A DNA stretch of 11,745 nucleotides from DATDVC01 sp036517695 (GTDB lineage Bacteria; Patescibacteriota; Minisyncoccia; Phycocordibacterales; WO2-35-19). Below the pieces are notes generated by a model. That model made no database searches. It saw only the letters and a list, made by a program, of their open reading frames with translations, and had not been told where the DNA came from. How positions within the stretch are numbered: position 1 is the first letter of the stretch; each line of letters starts with the position of its first letter. The translations under genes were made by a program, and so were the position numbers. Shown in pieces: positions 5,315-11,675 of the stretch. The stretch covers positions 1-11,745 of the forward strand of contig DATDVC010000015.1 of assembly GCA_036517695.1 (NCBI GenBank). Reading direction: 5' to 3'.

Positions 5315-6843
5315 AAGTCATATCGTTGGGGATGGGTCAAAATATTTTTGAAGAAAGCTCTGCTGTGCGGCAGAGGCAGATTGAGTACGGAAAGATTTTT
5401 GACGAGCTTCACTTGGTAGTCTTTACTCCGGGAAGCCCAAAATTTGAGAACAAAAAGCTTAGTGAAAATGTGTTTCTGTACCCAACAAAATCCAAATCAA
5501 GGATTCTGTACATTCTTGATTTCTTCAAAATCGTTAAAAATCTTTTGAATAAATCTAATAAAAGAGATTTTGTTTTGACTGTTCAGGATCCGTTTGAGTT
5601 GGGCATAGTAGGTGTTTTTATCAAATTGATATACAAACTGCCTATACAGATCCAAATTCATACTGATTTTGCGAACAAATATTTTATCTTTCATTCACCT
5701 CTAAATTTTTTGAGATTTTTGATTTCCCACGTAACTCTTTCATTTGCGGATTCGGTTAGGGTGGTTTCAAGTAGAATCGCAAAGAATATCCAAATTGATC
5801 CGCAATATTTAAGCGTGTTGCCGATAATTGTGAATCATGAATTAAGAACCAAGAATTATGCTAAAGAAAATGCTGAAAAAATTGTATTTCTAACGGTTGC
5901 CAGACTGGAGAAGGAGAAAGATTTGGAAACTGCCATAAAAGCATTTAAGAAAGTCGTTGACAAATTGGATGTCGAAGACCCCGAGCTTAGTCGAGGGGCC
6001 GAGTTTGTGATCGTAGGAGATGGAAGTCAGAAGAAGAGTCTAGAATCCAAAGTTAGGAATCTGGATATTGAAAACAGAGTAAAATTTGTCGGTTGGCAAA
6101 ATGATCTGAATAAATTTTACGAAGAAGCCGATATTTACATCTCCACTTCTTTGTACGAAGGATACGGCATGTCGGTGGTCGAGGCGGCTCTTCATGGGCT
6201 CTCACTTGTTTTGTCTGATACTGGCGTTGCGGGAGAGGTGTTTTTTGGCAATCAAGAAGCTTTGGTGTGTAAACAAAGAAATGTTGACGATTTTGCGAAA
6301 GCCATGCTTAAGCTCGTCAAAGATTTTGAGTTGCGCGTAAAAATTGGTCAAAAGGCGAGAGAGAGCGCGCTAAAATCGTTAATTGGCAAAGAAGAATATT
6401 TAGCTAAATACAAAGAATCTTTATCTAAATCTCAAGAGCATTTTCAAAAAGCCGGCAATATTTTTAAGAAAAATATTTTATTTCGCTATCTAGTATCTGG
6501 ATTTACCGGCGCTGGCACCCAAATTGGGTCCTTGTATATTTTTACAGATATTTTGGGAATCTGGTATCTTTATTCCTCGATATTTTCATTTTTGATCGCC
6601 ATTATAATCAGTTTTTTACTCCAGAAATTGTGGACATTTGGAGATAGGGAGGTGGCCGGTGCTCATCATCAGTTTATGAAATATGTGGTGGTGGCAGTCG
6701 TTGGGATCGTAACCAATACCTGTTTGATGTATATTTTTGTAGACGTTGCCGGAATATGGTATATTTTTGCGCAAATCATTGCCGGAGGAGTGATAGCCGT
6801 TTTCAATTTTCTCGCCTATAAATTTTTTGTATTCAAAAAATGA
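5311..6843 (+). CDS. Two-domain protein: GT4 glycosyltransferase fused to GtrA-like membrane domain
   Basis: A 510-aa fusion. Residues 1-375 are a GT4 enzyme: VARLEKEKDLETAIKAFKKV (196-215), FVIVGDGS (232-239), VKFVGWQNDL (257-266) and EX7E with E283 and E291 (YEGYGMSVVEAALHG). After a lysine-rich linker, residues about 388-508 form a GtrA-like domain (FRYLVSGFTGAGTQ, LLQKLWTFGDR, FMKYVVVAVVGIVTN, FLAYKFFVF) with four predicted membrane helices near 392-413, 416-438, 456-478 and 482-506. GtrA proteins are thought to help move polyprenyl-phosphate sugars across the membrane. The fusion would tether the transferase to the membrane. The start is the ATG overlapping the previous stop as ATGA, backed by AAAGGA. 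A palindromic insertion at 5977-6000 adds residues before the FVIVGDG strand. The gene ends in an ATGA overlap with the next. Confidence 0.92.
   Translation: MKVISLGMGQNIFEESSAVRQRQIEYGKIFDELHLVVFTPGSPKFENKKLSENVFLYPTKSKSRILYILDFFKIVKNLLNKSNKRDFVLTVQDPFELGIVGVFIKLIYKLPIQIQIHTDFANKYFIFHSPLNFLRFLISHVTLSFADSVRVVSSRIAKNIQIDPQYLSVLPIIVNHELRTKNYAKENAEKIVFLTVARLEKEKDLETAIKAFKKVVDKLDVEDPELSRGAEFVIVGDGSQKKSLESKVRNLDIENRVKFVGWQNDLNKFYEEADIYISTSLYEGYGMSVVEAALHGLSLVLSDTGVAGEVFFGNQEALVCKQRNVDDFAKAMLKLVKDFELRVKIGQKARESALKSLIGKEEYLAKYKESLSKSQEHFQKAGNIFKKNILFRYLVSGFTGAGTQIGSLYIFTDILGIWYLYSSIFSFLIAIIISFLLQKLWTFGDREVAGAHHQFMKYVVVAVVGIVTNTCLMYIFVDVAGIWYIFAQIIAGGVIAVFNFLAYKFFVFKK
5977..6000 (+). repeat. Palindromic insertion in coding sequence (residues DPELSRGA)
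   Basis: The core at 5979-5998 reads CCCCTCGACTAAGCTCGGGG on the minus strand. GT4 proteins normally pass from the helix (AFKKVVDK) almost directly to the strand xxFVIVGDG; here LDVEDPELSRGAE intervenes. The core matches the one at 1024-1042 in opposite orientation over the pattern CCCY-TCGA-N5-(C)TC-RGGG, with the stem pair C:G in place of T:A. Confidence 0.6.
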
Positions 6844-7871
6844 GACTACTAATTTTGACCCAAAAAATGGACATAAACGACCCTATTCTGGGCTTTTTTC
6901 ATAATTGGGTCCAAAAGCTGGCGTCAAATTTTGAAAAAATCTCGGTTGTTTGTTTGGAGAAAGGCAAATATCACTTGCCCCAAAATGTTGAAGTGTTCTC
7001 TCTCGGTAAAGAAAACAAAAAGAGCAGGTTTTTTTATCTTGTTAAATTTTTCAATCTTTGCCTCTTTCAATCTTTAAATTATGATTCTGTTTTTGTTCAC
7101 ATGAACCAAGAATATGTTTTGCTTGGGGGCATTTTTTGGAAATTTCTAGGCAAAAAAATTTATTTCTGGAGAAATCACCCAAAGGGAAATGTTTTGACCA
7201 GAACAGCAGTCTTTCTTTCAGAAAAAATTTTTTACACTTCTCCCGAATCTTACACCGCCCGCTTTAAAAATGCCGAAATAATGTCGGTCGGGATAGATAC
7301 CGAAAAATTCAAACCCGGCATTTCAAATCTAAGAATCAAAAACTCCATCTTATCTCTTGGTAGAATTTCGCCGATAAAAAATATCGAAGGAATGATTAAA
7401 GCTGTGGAAATCCTAACGCAGAAAGGGGTGAGGGTAAAACTAGATATTGTGGGTGATCCGGTTAATAAAGAAGATTTTTCGTATCTCGAACAGCTTAAAG
7501 TTGCTGCGGGCCGACTCGCAGATTCTGAAACAATAAAATTTCTGTCAGCTGTGCCGAACGACAAAACTCCAGATTTATACAGGCAACACCAACTATTTTT
7601 GAATCTTACTCCTACCGGAAGCTTCGACAAAAGCATTCTTGAAGCGGTGGCCTGCGGTTGTCTGCCGATTGTCGCCAATCAATCTCTGGACTCGGTTTTT
7701 GACGAACTGAAAACCCTAACCCAACCTGAACAGATTGCTGATAAAATAAGCCAATGGTTAAATACGGAGAGCAAAATCGATTCCAAAAAAACTGAAGAGC
7801 TTCAAAAATATGTGTTGTTAAATCACAGCCTTTCGGCTTTGATAGATCAATTGGTGGCGCAAATAAAATGA
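6840..7871 (+). CDS. GT4-like glycosyltransferase, first EX7E glutamate absent
   Basis: A 343-aa GT-B protein, a little short for GT4. The N-terminal half (LLILTQKMDINDPILGFFHNWVQKLA, 3-28) is a type I associate with CPR glycosyltransferases, with H21 at the usual active-site loop. The donor half has SVGIDTEKFKP (149-159), SLGRISPIKNIEGMIKAVEIL (172-192), LDIVGDP (201-207) and LTPTGSFDKSILEAVACG (256-273). Only the second glutamate of EX7E is present (E268); eight residues before it stands G260. The TGSFDKSILEA variant looks like a subfamily trait, so activity is still likely. The start is the ATG of the ATGA overlap; no SD, so it probably depends on coupling from the preceding gene. A direct repeat of 11 bp lies at 7049-7075. 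Confidence 0.87.
   Translation: MRLLILTQKMDINDPILGFFHNWVQKLASNFEKISVVCLEKGKYHLPQNVEVFSLGKENKKSRFFYLVKFFNLCLFQSLNYDSVFVHMNQEYVLLGGIFWKFLGKKIYFWRNHPKGNVLTRTAVFLSEKIFYTSPESYTARFKNAEIMSVGIDTEKFKPGISNLRIKNSILSLGRISPIKNIEGMIKAVEILTQKGVRVKLDIVGDPVNKEDFSYLEQLKVAAGRLADSETIKFLSAVPNDKTPDLYRQHQLFLNLTPTGSFDKSILEAVACGCLPIVANQSLDSVFDELKTLTQPEQIADKISQWLNTESKIDSKKTEELQKYVLLNHSLSALIDQLVAQIK
7049..7075 (+). repeat. Direct repeat of 11 bp inside a GT4-like gene
   Basis: TTTCAATCTTT occurs at 7049-7059 and again at 7065-7075, 16 bp apart, in the segment coding for FFNLCLFQSLN. The spacing is not a multiple of three, so the two copies are read in different frames. Confidence 0.6.
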
Positions 7872-8557
7872 AATCAGCTTCTATTATCATTCCCGTATTT
7901 AATGAAAGAGATACAATCCTCTCTGTCATTGACGCAGTCAAAAAAAGTGACACTTTGGGACTGGAGAAAGAGATAATTTTGGTAGATGATTGTTCTACTG
8001 ACGGCACTAGAAATAAATTGGAAAATCTAAAAATCGAAAATTTAAAAATCATTTTAAGCGACAAGAATTTGGGCAAAGGAGCGTCAGTAAGAACGGGCTT
8101 TGCTGTGGCTCGGGGAGATTTTATAATTATTCAAGATGCGGATTTGGAATACAGCCCAACCGAATATCAGAAATTGCTCCCACCCCTTATCCGCGGCGAA
8201 GCGCAAGTAGTCTACGGTTCGAGATTTTTGGACCACCCATTCATTTTCAAGCCTTATTATTTGGCAAATCGATTTCTAACTTTTTTATCCAACTTGTTTA
8301 CCGGGCTTGAGCTTACAGATATGGAGACTTGCTACAAATGTTTTACCAAAGAAGCTTTAAATAAAATATTGCCGACTCTTGGAGCAAACAGATTTGATAT
8401 TGAACCTGAGATAACGGCTGCGGTTTCCAAAGCAAAACTAAGGATTATAGAATTGCCAATTTCCTATTCCAGGAGATCTTATGCTGATGGTAAAAAAATA
8501 GGTTTTAAAGACGGTATCCAGGCGATATGGACAATTATAAAATATGGCTTACGATAG
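7868..8557 (+). CDS. GT2 glycosyltransferase, polyprenyl-phosphate sugar synthase type (DPM1-like)
   Basis: A 229-aa GT-A inverting enzyme with no membrane helix, the size of soluble dolichol-phosphate mannosyltransferase. Seen in order: SIIIPVFNERDTI (5-17), ILVDDCSTDGT (37-47), NLGKGASVRTGF (67-78), the DxD site QDADLEY with D90 and D92, VVYGSRF (114-120), LTDMETCYKCF (149-159), RFDIEPEITA (175-184) and SYSRRSYADGKKIGFKDG (199-216), all typical of the family. It should make a polyprenyl-phosphate-linked hexose from a nucleotide sugar, supplying donor substrate for the GT-C-like membrane protein encoded next. Start: the ATG in the ATGA overlap with the preceding gene. It overlaps the next gene by 14 bp. 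A 15-bp repeat coding for ENLKI twice lies at 8021-8050. Confidence 0.93.
   Translation: MKSASIIIPVFNERDTILSVIDAVKKSDTLGLEKEIILVDDCSTDGTRNKLENLKIENLKIILSDKNLGKGASVRTGFAVARGDFIIIQDADLEYSPTEYQKLLPPLIRGEAQVVYGSRFLDHPFIFKPYYLANRFLTFLSNLFTGLELTDMETCYKCFTKEALNKILPTLGANRFDIEPEITAAVSKAKLRIIELPISYSRRSYADGKKIGFKDGIQAIWTIIKYGLR
8021..8050 (+). repeat. Two 15-bp copies coding for ENLKI-ENLKI
   Basis: GAAAATCTAAAAATC (8021-8035) is followed directly by GAAAATTTAAAAATC (8036-8050), one mismatch. The unit is in frame (residues 52-61). It closely resembles the ENLK-coding A/T-rich repeat at 804-838 in the first gene. Confidence 0.75.
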
Positions 8558-9614
8558 AAACTTTTTAATATTGTCTGTATCTATATTTGCACTTGTTATA
8601 GCATCTTTTTTTCTGCTTGAACCGCAAGTGCAGGGAGACAGCGTCTCCTACTTAGAAGCCGTGAATTTTCTGGAAGGAGGTATTGGTCATTTTGAAAATG
8701 TGGCTCATAGGGTCATTACAACTTTTGGCGGTCTTTGGTTTATCATAATATTGTCAAAATTGTCAGGATCACTCTTGGGTACTTGGTTTGCCATGAACGC
8801 GGTTTTTTATGCGCTGTCTGTATTTGTTTTTTATAAAACTTTACGTATCTTATTTGGTGATAGAACTGCGCTTTTAGGCAGTTTATTTTTTGCTGGAAAC
8901 TACGCCCTCCTGACTTTCGGACTCAATTTTTTGATGGATATGGGTGGTTGGTTCTTTTATATCACCTCAATCTATTTTTTGCTTAAGTACGCAAAATTTG
9001 AAGAAAGAAAGCATCTTCTGCTCGCTTCTTTTTTTGTTGGCATAGGCGGTCTTTTCAAAGAGTACGCTTTTTTGCCGATTATCCCCATTGCTATTTTTAT
9101 CATATTTAAGAACAGAAAGTCTCTCGTGAAAATAATTCAAGAAAGCTGGTTGCCTGCGATTTTGGCTATTACCCCAATATTGACAGTATATCTCTGGATT
9201 TTCATTTGTTTTGACTACACTTATTTCGATTGGCTTGCGGTCAACGGGGAAACATATGTGTATTCATCTCGTGCGATCGAATACATAAAATCTTTCGGCT
9301 CACTTTTAAACGTACTTGGAGTAGTTTTTGTTGCTGGCGTTGCGGTGTTATCTAGAAAATGGAACACCCTCGACGGTGACACAAAGCTATTTTTAGCATC
9401 TACATTTATCTCCTTCCTGCCTGTTTTCATCTGGCCCGCTATTACTCAGCGAGTTCTTTTTGTGTCAACACCTCTCGTTATTTTTATAGGGGCTTTTGCG
9501 TTGGAAAAATATAAAGAAAAAAATCACATATTTATGCTGTTGTTTCTGGTCTATTTAACACTCAATTTAATGATGGACTCTATCGTGTTGAATTTTGTGA
9601 ATTTGCCTATATAA
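8544..9614 (+). CDS. Multi-pass membrane protein, GT-C (GT39/ArnT-like) glycosyltransferase candidate
   Basis: A 356-aa protein with about ten hydrophobic segments: near 7-25, 63-71, 79-98, 107-127, 133-149, 157-188 (two), 203-222, 251-269, 281-298, 303-320 and 328-346. After the first helix comes a predicted external loop beginning QVQGDSVSYLEAVNFL (28-43), which fits the acidic loop of GT-C transferases (D32 as candidate base), and KEYAFLPI (172-179) recalls the GT39 inner segment. GT39 proteins usually have 450-600 residues, so this would be a short form without the extra C-terminal domain. It lies between two DPM1-like genes, so use of a polyprenyl-phosphate sugar on the outer face is the natural role. 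Start: the ATG at 8544 overlaps the previous gene by 14 bp; no SD. Membrane topology is sure, the enzymatic role is inference. Confidence 0.8.
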   Translation: MAYDRNFLILSVSIFALVIASFFLLEPQVQGDSVSYLEAVNFLEGGIGHFENVAHRVITTFGGLWFIIILSKLSGSLLGTWFAMNAVFYALSVFVFYKTLRILFGDRTALLGSLFFAGNYALLTFGLNFLMDMGGWFFYITSIYFLLKYAKFEERKHLLLASFFVGIGGLFKEYAFLPIIPIAIFIIFKNRKSLVKIIQESWLPAILAITPILTVYLWIFICFDYTYFDWLAVNGETYVYSSRAIEYIKSFGSLLNVLGVVFVAGVAVLSRKWNTLDGDTKLFLASTFISFLPVFIWPAITQRVLFVSTPLVIFIGAFALEKYKEKNHIFMLLFLVYLTLNLMMDSIVLNFVNLPI

Positions 9615-9634
9615 TCCATTAATCACAAACGAAC

Positions 9635-10348
9635 ATGTATCATCACAAAAAAGTCAGCGTGGTTATACCGACCTACAACGAAGCAGAGAGCATCCGCGAT
9701 GTGGTGGATGGCTTTTTTGAAACCGGGTTTGTTGATGAGGTGGTGGTGGTGGACAACAATGCTCTCGGTAATACAAGGGAAGAGGTGGCAAGGACAAAAG
9801 CCAGACTTGTGCATGAACCGAAACAAGGATATGGCAATGCTTTGATGCGAGGCATGCAGGAAGCTCAAGGAGAAATAATTGTAATGTGTGAGGCTGACGC
9901 CACCTTCCGGCCTGTCGATGTAGAAAAATTGCTTTCATATAGCAGGGATTTTGATGCGGTATTGGGTACTCGCACTTCGCGCGAGATGATGTGGGAAGGA
10001 GCCTTTATGCCATACCCTGTGCGTTTTGGCAATTGGCTCTGGGCAAAGTGGGTTGAAGTCTTATTTAATGGCCCGGTCCTAACAGATGTCGGCTGTACCT
10101 ATAAGCTTATAAGTAGAAGAGCCTTGAATAAAATCAAAGATCTATTCCTTTTGTCTAGGGGTGACGGCACATTTAGTCCGGAACTCATCATCTGGATTTT
10201 ACGGCGCAAATTAACAGTAGTGGAAATACCAATCATCTATAAAGAAAGAGTGGGGCAGTCCATGTATACTGGCTCTGTCTGGCGTGCTGCCAAGCTTGGT
10301 CTAAAAATGATACCAGTGATCTTAAGATACTTTTTTAAAAAAATATGA
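9635..10348 (+). CDS. GT2 glycosyltransferase, DPM1-like, ExD variant
   Basis: A 237-aa GT-A transferase. VSVVIPTYNEAESI (7-20) is the canonical opening; VVVVDNNALGNT (36-47) replaces the usual DDGSTDGT; QGYGNALMRGM (64-74) follows. The metal site reads MCEADATF, E86-x-D88, where most DPM1 relatives have DAD. The later segments VLGTRTSREMMWEGAFMP, FGNWLWAKWVEVLFNGPVLTDVG, CTYKLISRRAL and GTFSPELIIWILRRK are well kept, and an ExDxTF variant is, as I recall, typical of one GT2 clade, so the gene is probably active. No membrane helix is obvious. It should form a polyprenyl-phosphate sugar different from that of the enzyme at 7868-8557. Start: the ATG at 9635, 20 bp after the previous stop, without SD. 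The end overlaps the next start as ATGA. Confidence 0.9.
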   Translation: MYHHKKVSVVIPTYNEAESIRDVVDGFFETGFVDEVVVVDNNALGNTREEVARTKARLVHEPKQGYGNALMRGMQEAQGEIIVMCEADATFRPVDVEKLLSYSRDFDAVLGTRTSREMMWEGAFMPYPVRFGNWLWAKWVEVLFNGPVLTDVGCTYKLISRRALNKIKDLFLLSRGDGTFSPELIIWILRRKLTVVEIPIIYKERVGQSMYTGSVWRAAKLGLKMIPVILRYFFKKI

Positions 10349-11007
10349 CAAATAATACAGCCACCGACAAATACTATGCTTCGGGTCAATATAATCCAGA
10401 CCCTCGACGTGAGATTGCTTGGCGGGAAATAATCAGGTTCCTACGGCCTTACATTCCAACCGACTCGACCGTGGTAGATTTGGGGGCGGGGTATTGTGAT
10501 TTCATAAATCAAGTCAGGGCGGCCAAAAAATACGCGGTTGATTATTCTCCCGACCTTTCTAAATTTGCCCATGCTGATGTAGAGAAGATAAATAGCAGAG
10601 CTTCTAATCTATCGGCGATTGCTACCGAAACCATTGATGTAGTTCTCTCTAGCAACCTATTCGAACACTTTTCTGAAGAAGAGCTCGCGCAAACAATGTC
10701 GGAGGTAAAAAGAATTTTGAAAAAAGGAGGCCGACTTATCTTGATGGGACCAAATTTTCGCCTTCAGCCTGGGCGGTATTTTGATGATCATACTCATAAG
10801 AAAATTTTTACAGACGAGTCTCTCCAGAGTTTTCTTATTGAAAATGGCTTCAAAATAATTTTGAAAATGCCACGCTTCTTGCCCCAAGAAGTAAAAAACA
10901 GCCCATCACTCTTGCCAAACTTTCTCTTACCCTTCATCGTCCGCGCTTACATCCATTCACCAATAAAACCCTTTGCCGGTCAGATGCTTTTTGTGGGGGA
11001 GAAATAA
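10345..11007 (+). CDS. Class I SAM-dependent methyltransferase
   Basis: A 220-aa Rossmann-like methyltransferase. Motif I is VVDLGAGYCDF (43-53), the acidic residue of the second strand is D66 (AVDYSP), and motif IV is IDVVLSSNLFEHF (97-109), then LKKGGRLILMGPNFRL (126-140). The DDHTHKKIFTDESLQSFLIENGF segment (147-169) is typical of enzymes from polysaccharide loci that methylate sugars or their lipid carriers. As the last operon gene it may cap or decorate the glycan; the acceptor atom is unknown. Start: the ATG of the ATGA overlap; no SD. The stop codon lies in the loop of a possible G5/C5 hairpin, and no plus-strand terminator with a T run follows. Confidence 0.9.
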   Translation: MTNNTATDKYYASGQYNPDPRREIAWREIIRFLRPYIPTDSTVVDLGAGYCDFINQVRAAKKYAVDYSPDLSKFAHADVEKINSRASNLSAIATETIDVVLSSNLFEHFSEEELAQTMSEVKRILKKGGRLILMGPNFRLQPGRYFDDHTHKKIFTDESLQSFLIENGFKIILKMPRFLPQEVKNSPSLLPNFLLPFIVRAYIHSPIKPFAGQMLFVGEK

Positions 11008-11039
11008 CCCCCTTAATCCCCCTTACTTTAAGGGGGAGA
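10995..11039. repeat. Palindromic C5/G5 repeat spanning the operon's last stop codon
   Basis: Two direct copies of CCCCCTTA (11008-11015, 11018-11025) are followed by TAAGGGGG (11029-11036). The second copy forms a perfect 8-bp stem with a CTT loop: CCCCCTTACTTTAAGGGGG. GGGGGAGA occurs at 10995-11002, in the coding end, and again at 11032-11039. GGGGG at 10995-10999 can instead pair with CCCCC at 11008-11012, placing the stop codon in the loop. No T run follows on either strand, so it is not a standard terminator. It resembles a dispersed repeat seen in many bacterial genomes (from memory). Confidence 0.75.
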
Positions 11040-11173
11040 CAGGAACCAAACAAAAAATAGATACAAAACAGCCCGGCGTACAAACACGCCGGGCCGAAGG
11101 AAGACAAAAGATCATACGGTAATAGCTGCGGTTAAACCTCCTTTTCGGTTTTGAACTATGGACTTAGAGAACT
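11040..11173. other. Short non-coding stretch between converging transcripts
   Basis: Apart from the hairpin at 11071-11094, I see no gene in these 134 bp. On the minus strand there is an almost ideal SD, AAAAGGAGG (11145-11137), but the next ATG (11115) is 21 nt away and opens a 30-codon frame running through the terminator, so it does not look like a gene. Confidence 0.5.
11053..11094 (-). terminator. Rho-independent terminator of the small-protein unit
   Basis: GCCCGGCG (11071-11078) pairs with CGCCGGGC (11087-11094) around an 8-nt loop. On the minus strand the stem is followed by TGTTTTGT and, a little later, by a run of six T. It lies 80 bp beyond the stop at 11174. The plus strand has no T run after the stem, so the direction is minus. 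Confidence 0.75.
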
Positions 11174-11344
11174 TCAGAATCTTTGGGATAAAGCGTTCGC
11201 TAACAAATATATAGTAATCGCAAACGCTTGATAGTAGCTCTTCCCGAGAGCTTTATCCCAATCTTTTTTCCCGATTGCTTCGGTAACGAAGTTTCCAGCT
11301 CCAAGTCCCGCGATTACTACAACGGCAGACAATATTTCATTCAT
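11174..11344 (-). CDS. Small membrane protein, 56 aa, unknown
   Basis: MNEILSAVVVIAGLGAGNFV opens a 56-aa protein with two hydrophobic segments (about 4-20 and 38-53) joined by a short charged loop (EAIGKKDWDKALGKS). I do not recognise the family. The frame is open further upstream to 11494, but the added 50 residues are arginine-rich, unlike a protein start and in conflict with the overlapping gene. The ATG at 11344 follows AGAAGGAG (11364-11357) by 12 nt, slightly long, and lies 20 nt after the stop of the gene at 11365, so the two form one transcript. The same SD octamer precedes both genes. With two short helices and no enzyme motif it could be a holin-like, toxin-like or membrane-anchored accessory protein; none of these is shown. 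Confidence 0.65.
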   Translation of the reverse strand: MNEILSAVVVIAGLGAGNFVTEAIGKKDWDKALGKSYYQAFAITIYLLANALSQRF

Positions 11345-11364
11345 GATGTGGCCCCGCTCCTTCT

Positions 11365-11625
11365 CTAGAACAGAAAGTGGTGCGCGAGCATCGAACTTCC
11401 GGTCTGAGCCAACATGAATGGGCCCACGAGCCGCAATGCCCGCATTTGGTTGCTTGGCCCCGAGCAGCCAGCCATGCCAATTCCGCCGACGCAAGCTATC
11501 TCCAGGATAAAAGTTGCGTATGCTAGGATTTCGGGTTTTCCTGCGGAAATCGCAAGAAGACCAAAAATTAAACTAAAAACGAGCCCCACAATTAGGGAAC
11601 CGAACCAAAACTTTTTTGTTAGCAC
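11365..11625 (-). CDS. Small membrane protein, 86 aa, unknown
   Basis: Starts at GTG (11625), six nt after AGAAGGAG (11639-11632), an excellent ribosome site. The first helix is clear (FWFGSLIVGLVFSLIFGLLAI, 6-26), the second runs about 33-52 (ILAYATFILEIACVGGIGMA), and a third hydrophobic stretch near 63-84 is interrupted by arginines. A cysteine follows the second helix (C54), but there is no lipobox at the N-terminus. GC is markedly higher than in the glycan operon (one 60-base line in the second half has about 38 G or C). Its own promoter lies just upstream and the stop codon directly adjoins the SD of the next small gene. The first half is convincing; the last 30 residues are less protein-like, and another frame is open there, so a frameshifted or truncated end is possible. 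Function unknown. Confidence 0.6.
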   Translation of the reverse strand: MLTKKFWFGSLIVGLVFSLIFGLLAISAGKPEILAYATFILEIACVGGIGMAGCSGPSNQMRALRLVGPFMLAQTGSSMLAHHFLF

Positions 11626-11646
11626 TGACGTCTCCTTCTGACTTTA

Positions 11647-11675
11647 ACCATAGCATAATCCTTACAAAAAAACAA
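11647..11675 (-). promoter_or_regulatory. Promoter candidate for the two small-protein genes
   Basis: On the minus strand TTGTTT (11675-11670) and TATGGT (11652-11647) are 17 nt apart, and TGC directly before the latter gives an extended -10. The expected transcript start, near 11640, lies right before the AGAAGGAG of the 86-aa gene. The -35 sits within the T run of the terminator of the gene to the right. Confidence 0.5.

Noticed and set aside
7612..8076. A 154-codon minus-strand open frame across the GT4-GT2 junction.
   Set aside because: It is the reverse of two well-recognised genes and has no signals of its own.
8175..8205. PPLIRGE-coding stretch in the GT2 gene as another inserted palindrome.
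   Set aside because: DPM1 relatives have a similar PLxxGxAxVVYGSR text of the same length, so it is ordinary sequence; the palindrome is not formed.
11157..11213. An 18-codon plus-strand frame (MDLENFRIF...) after the SD-like complement.
   Set aside because: No SD, antisense to the 56-aa gene, too short to support.
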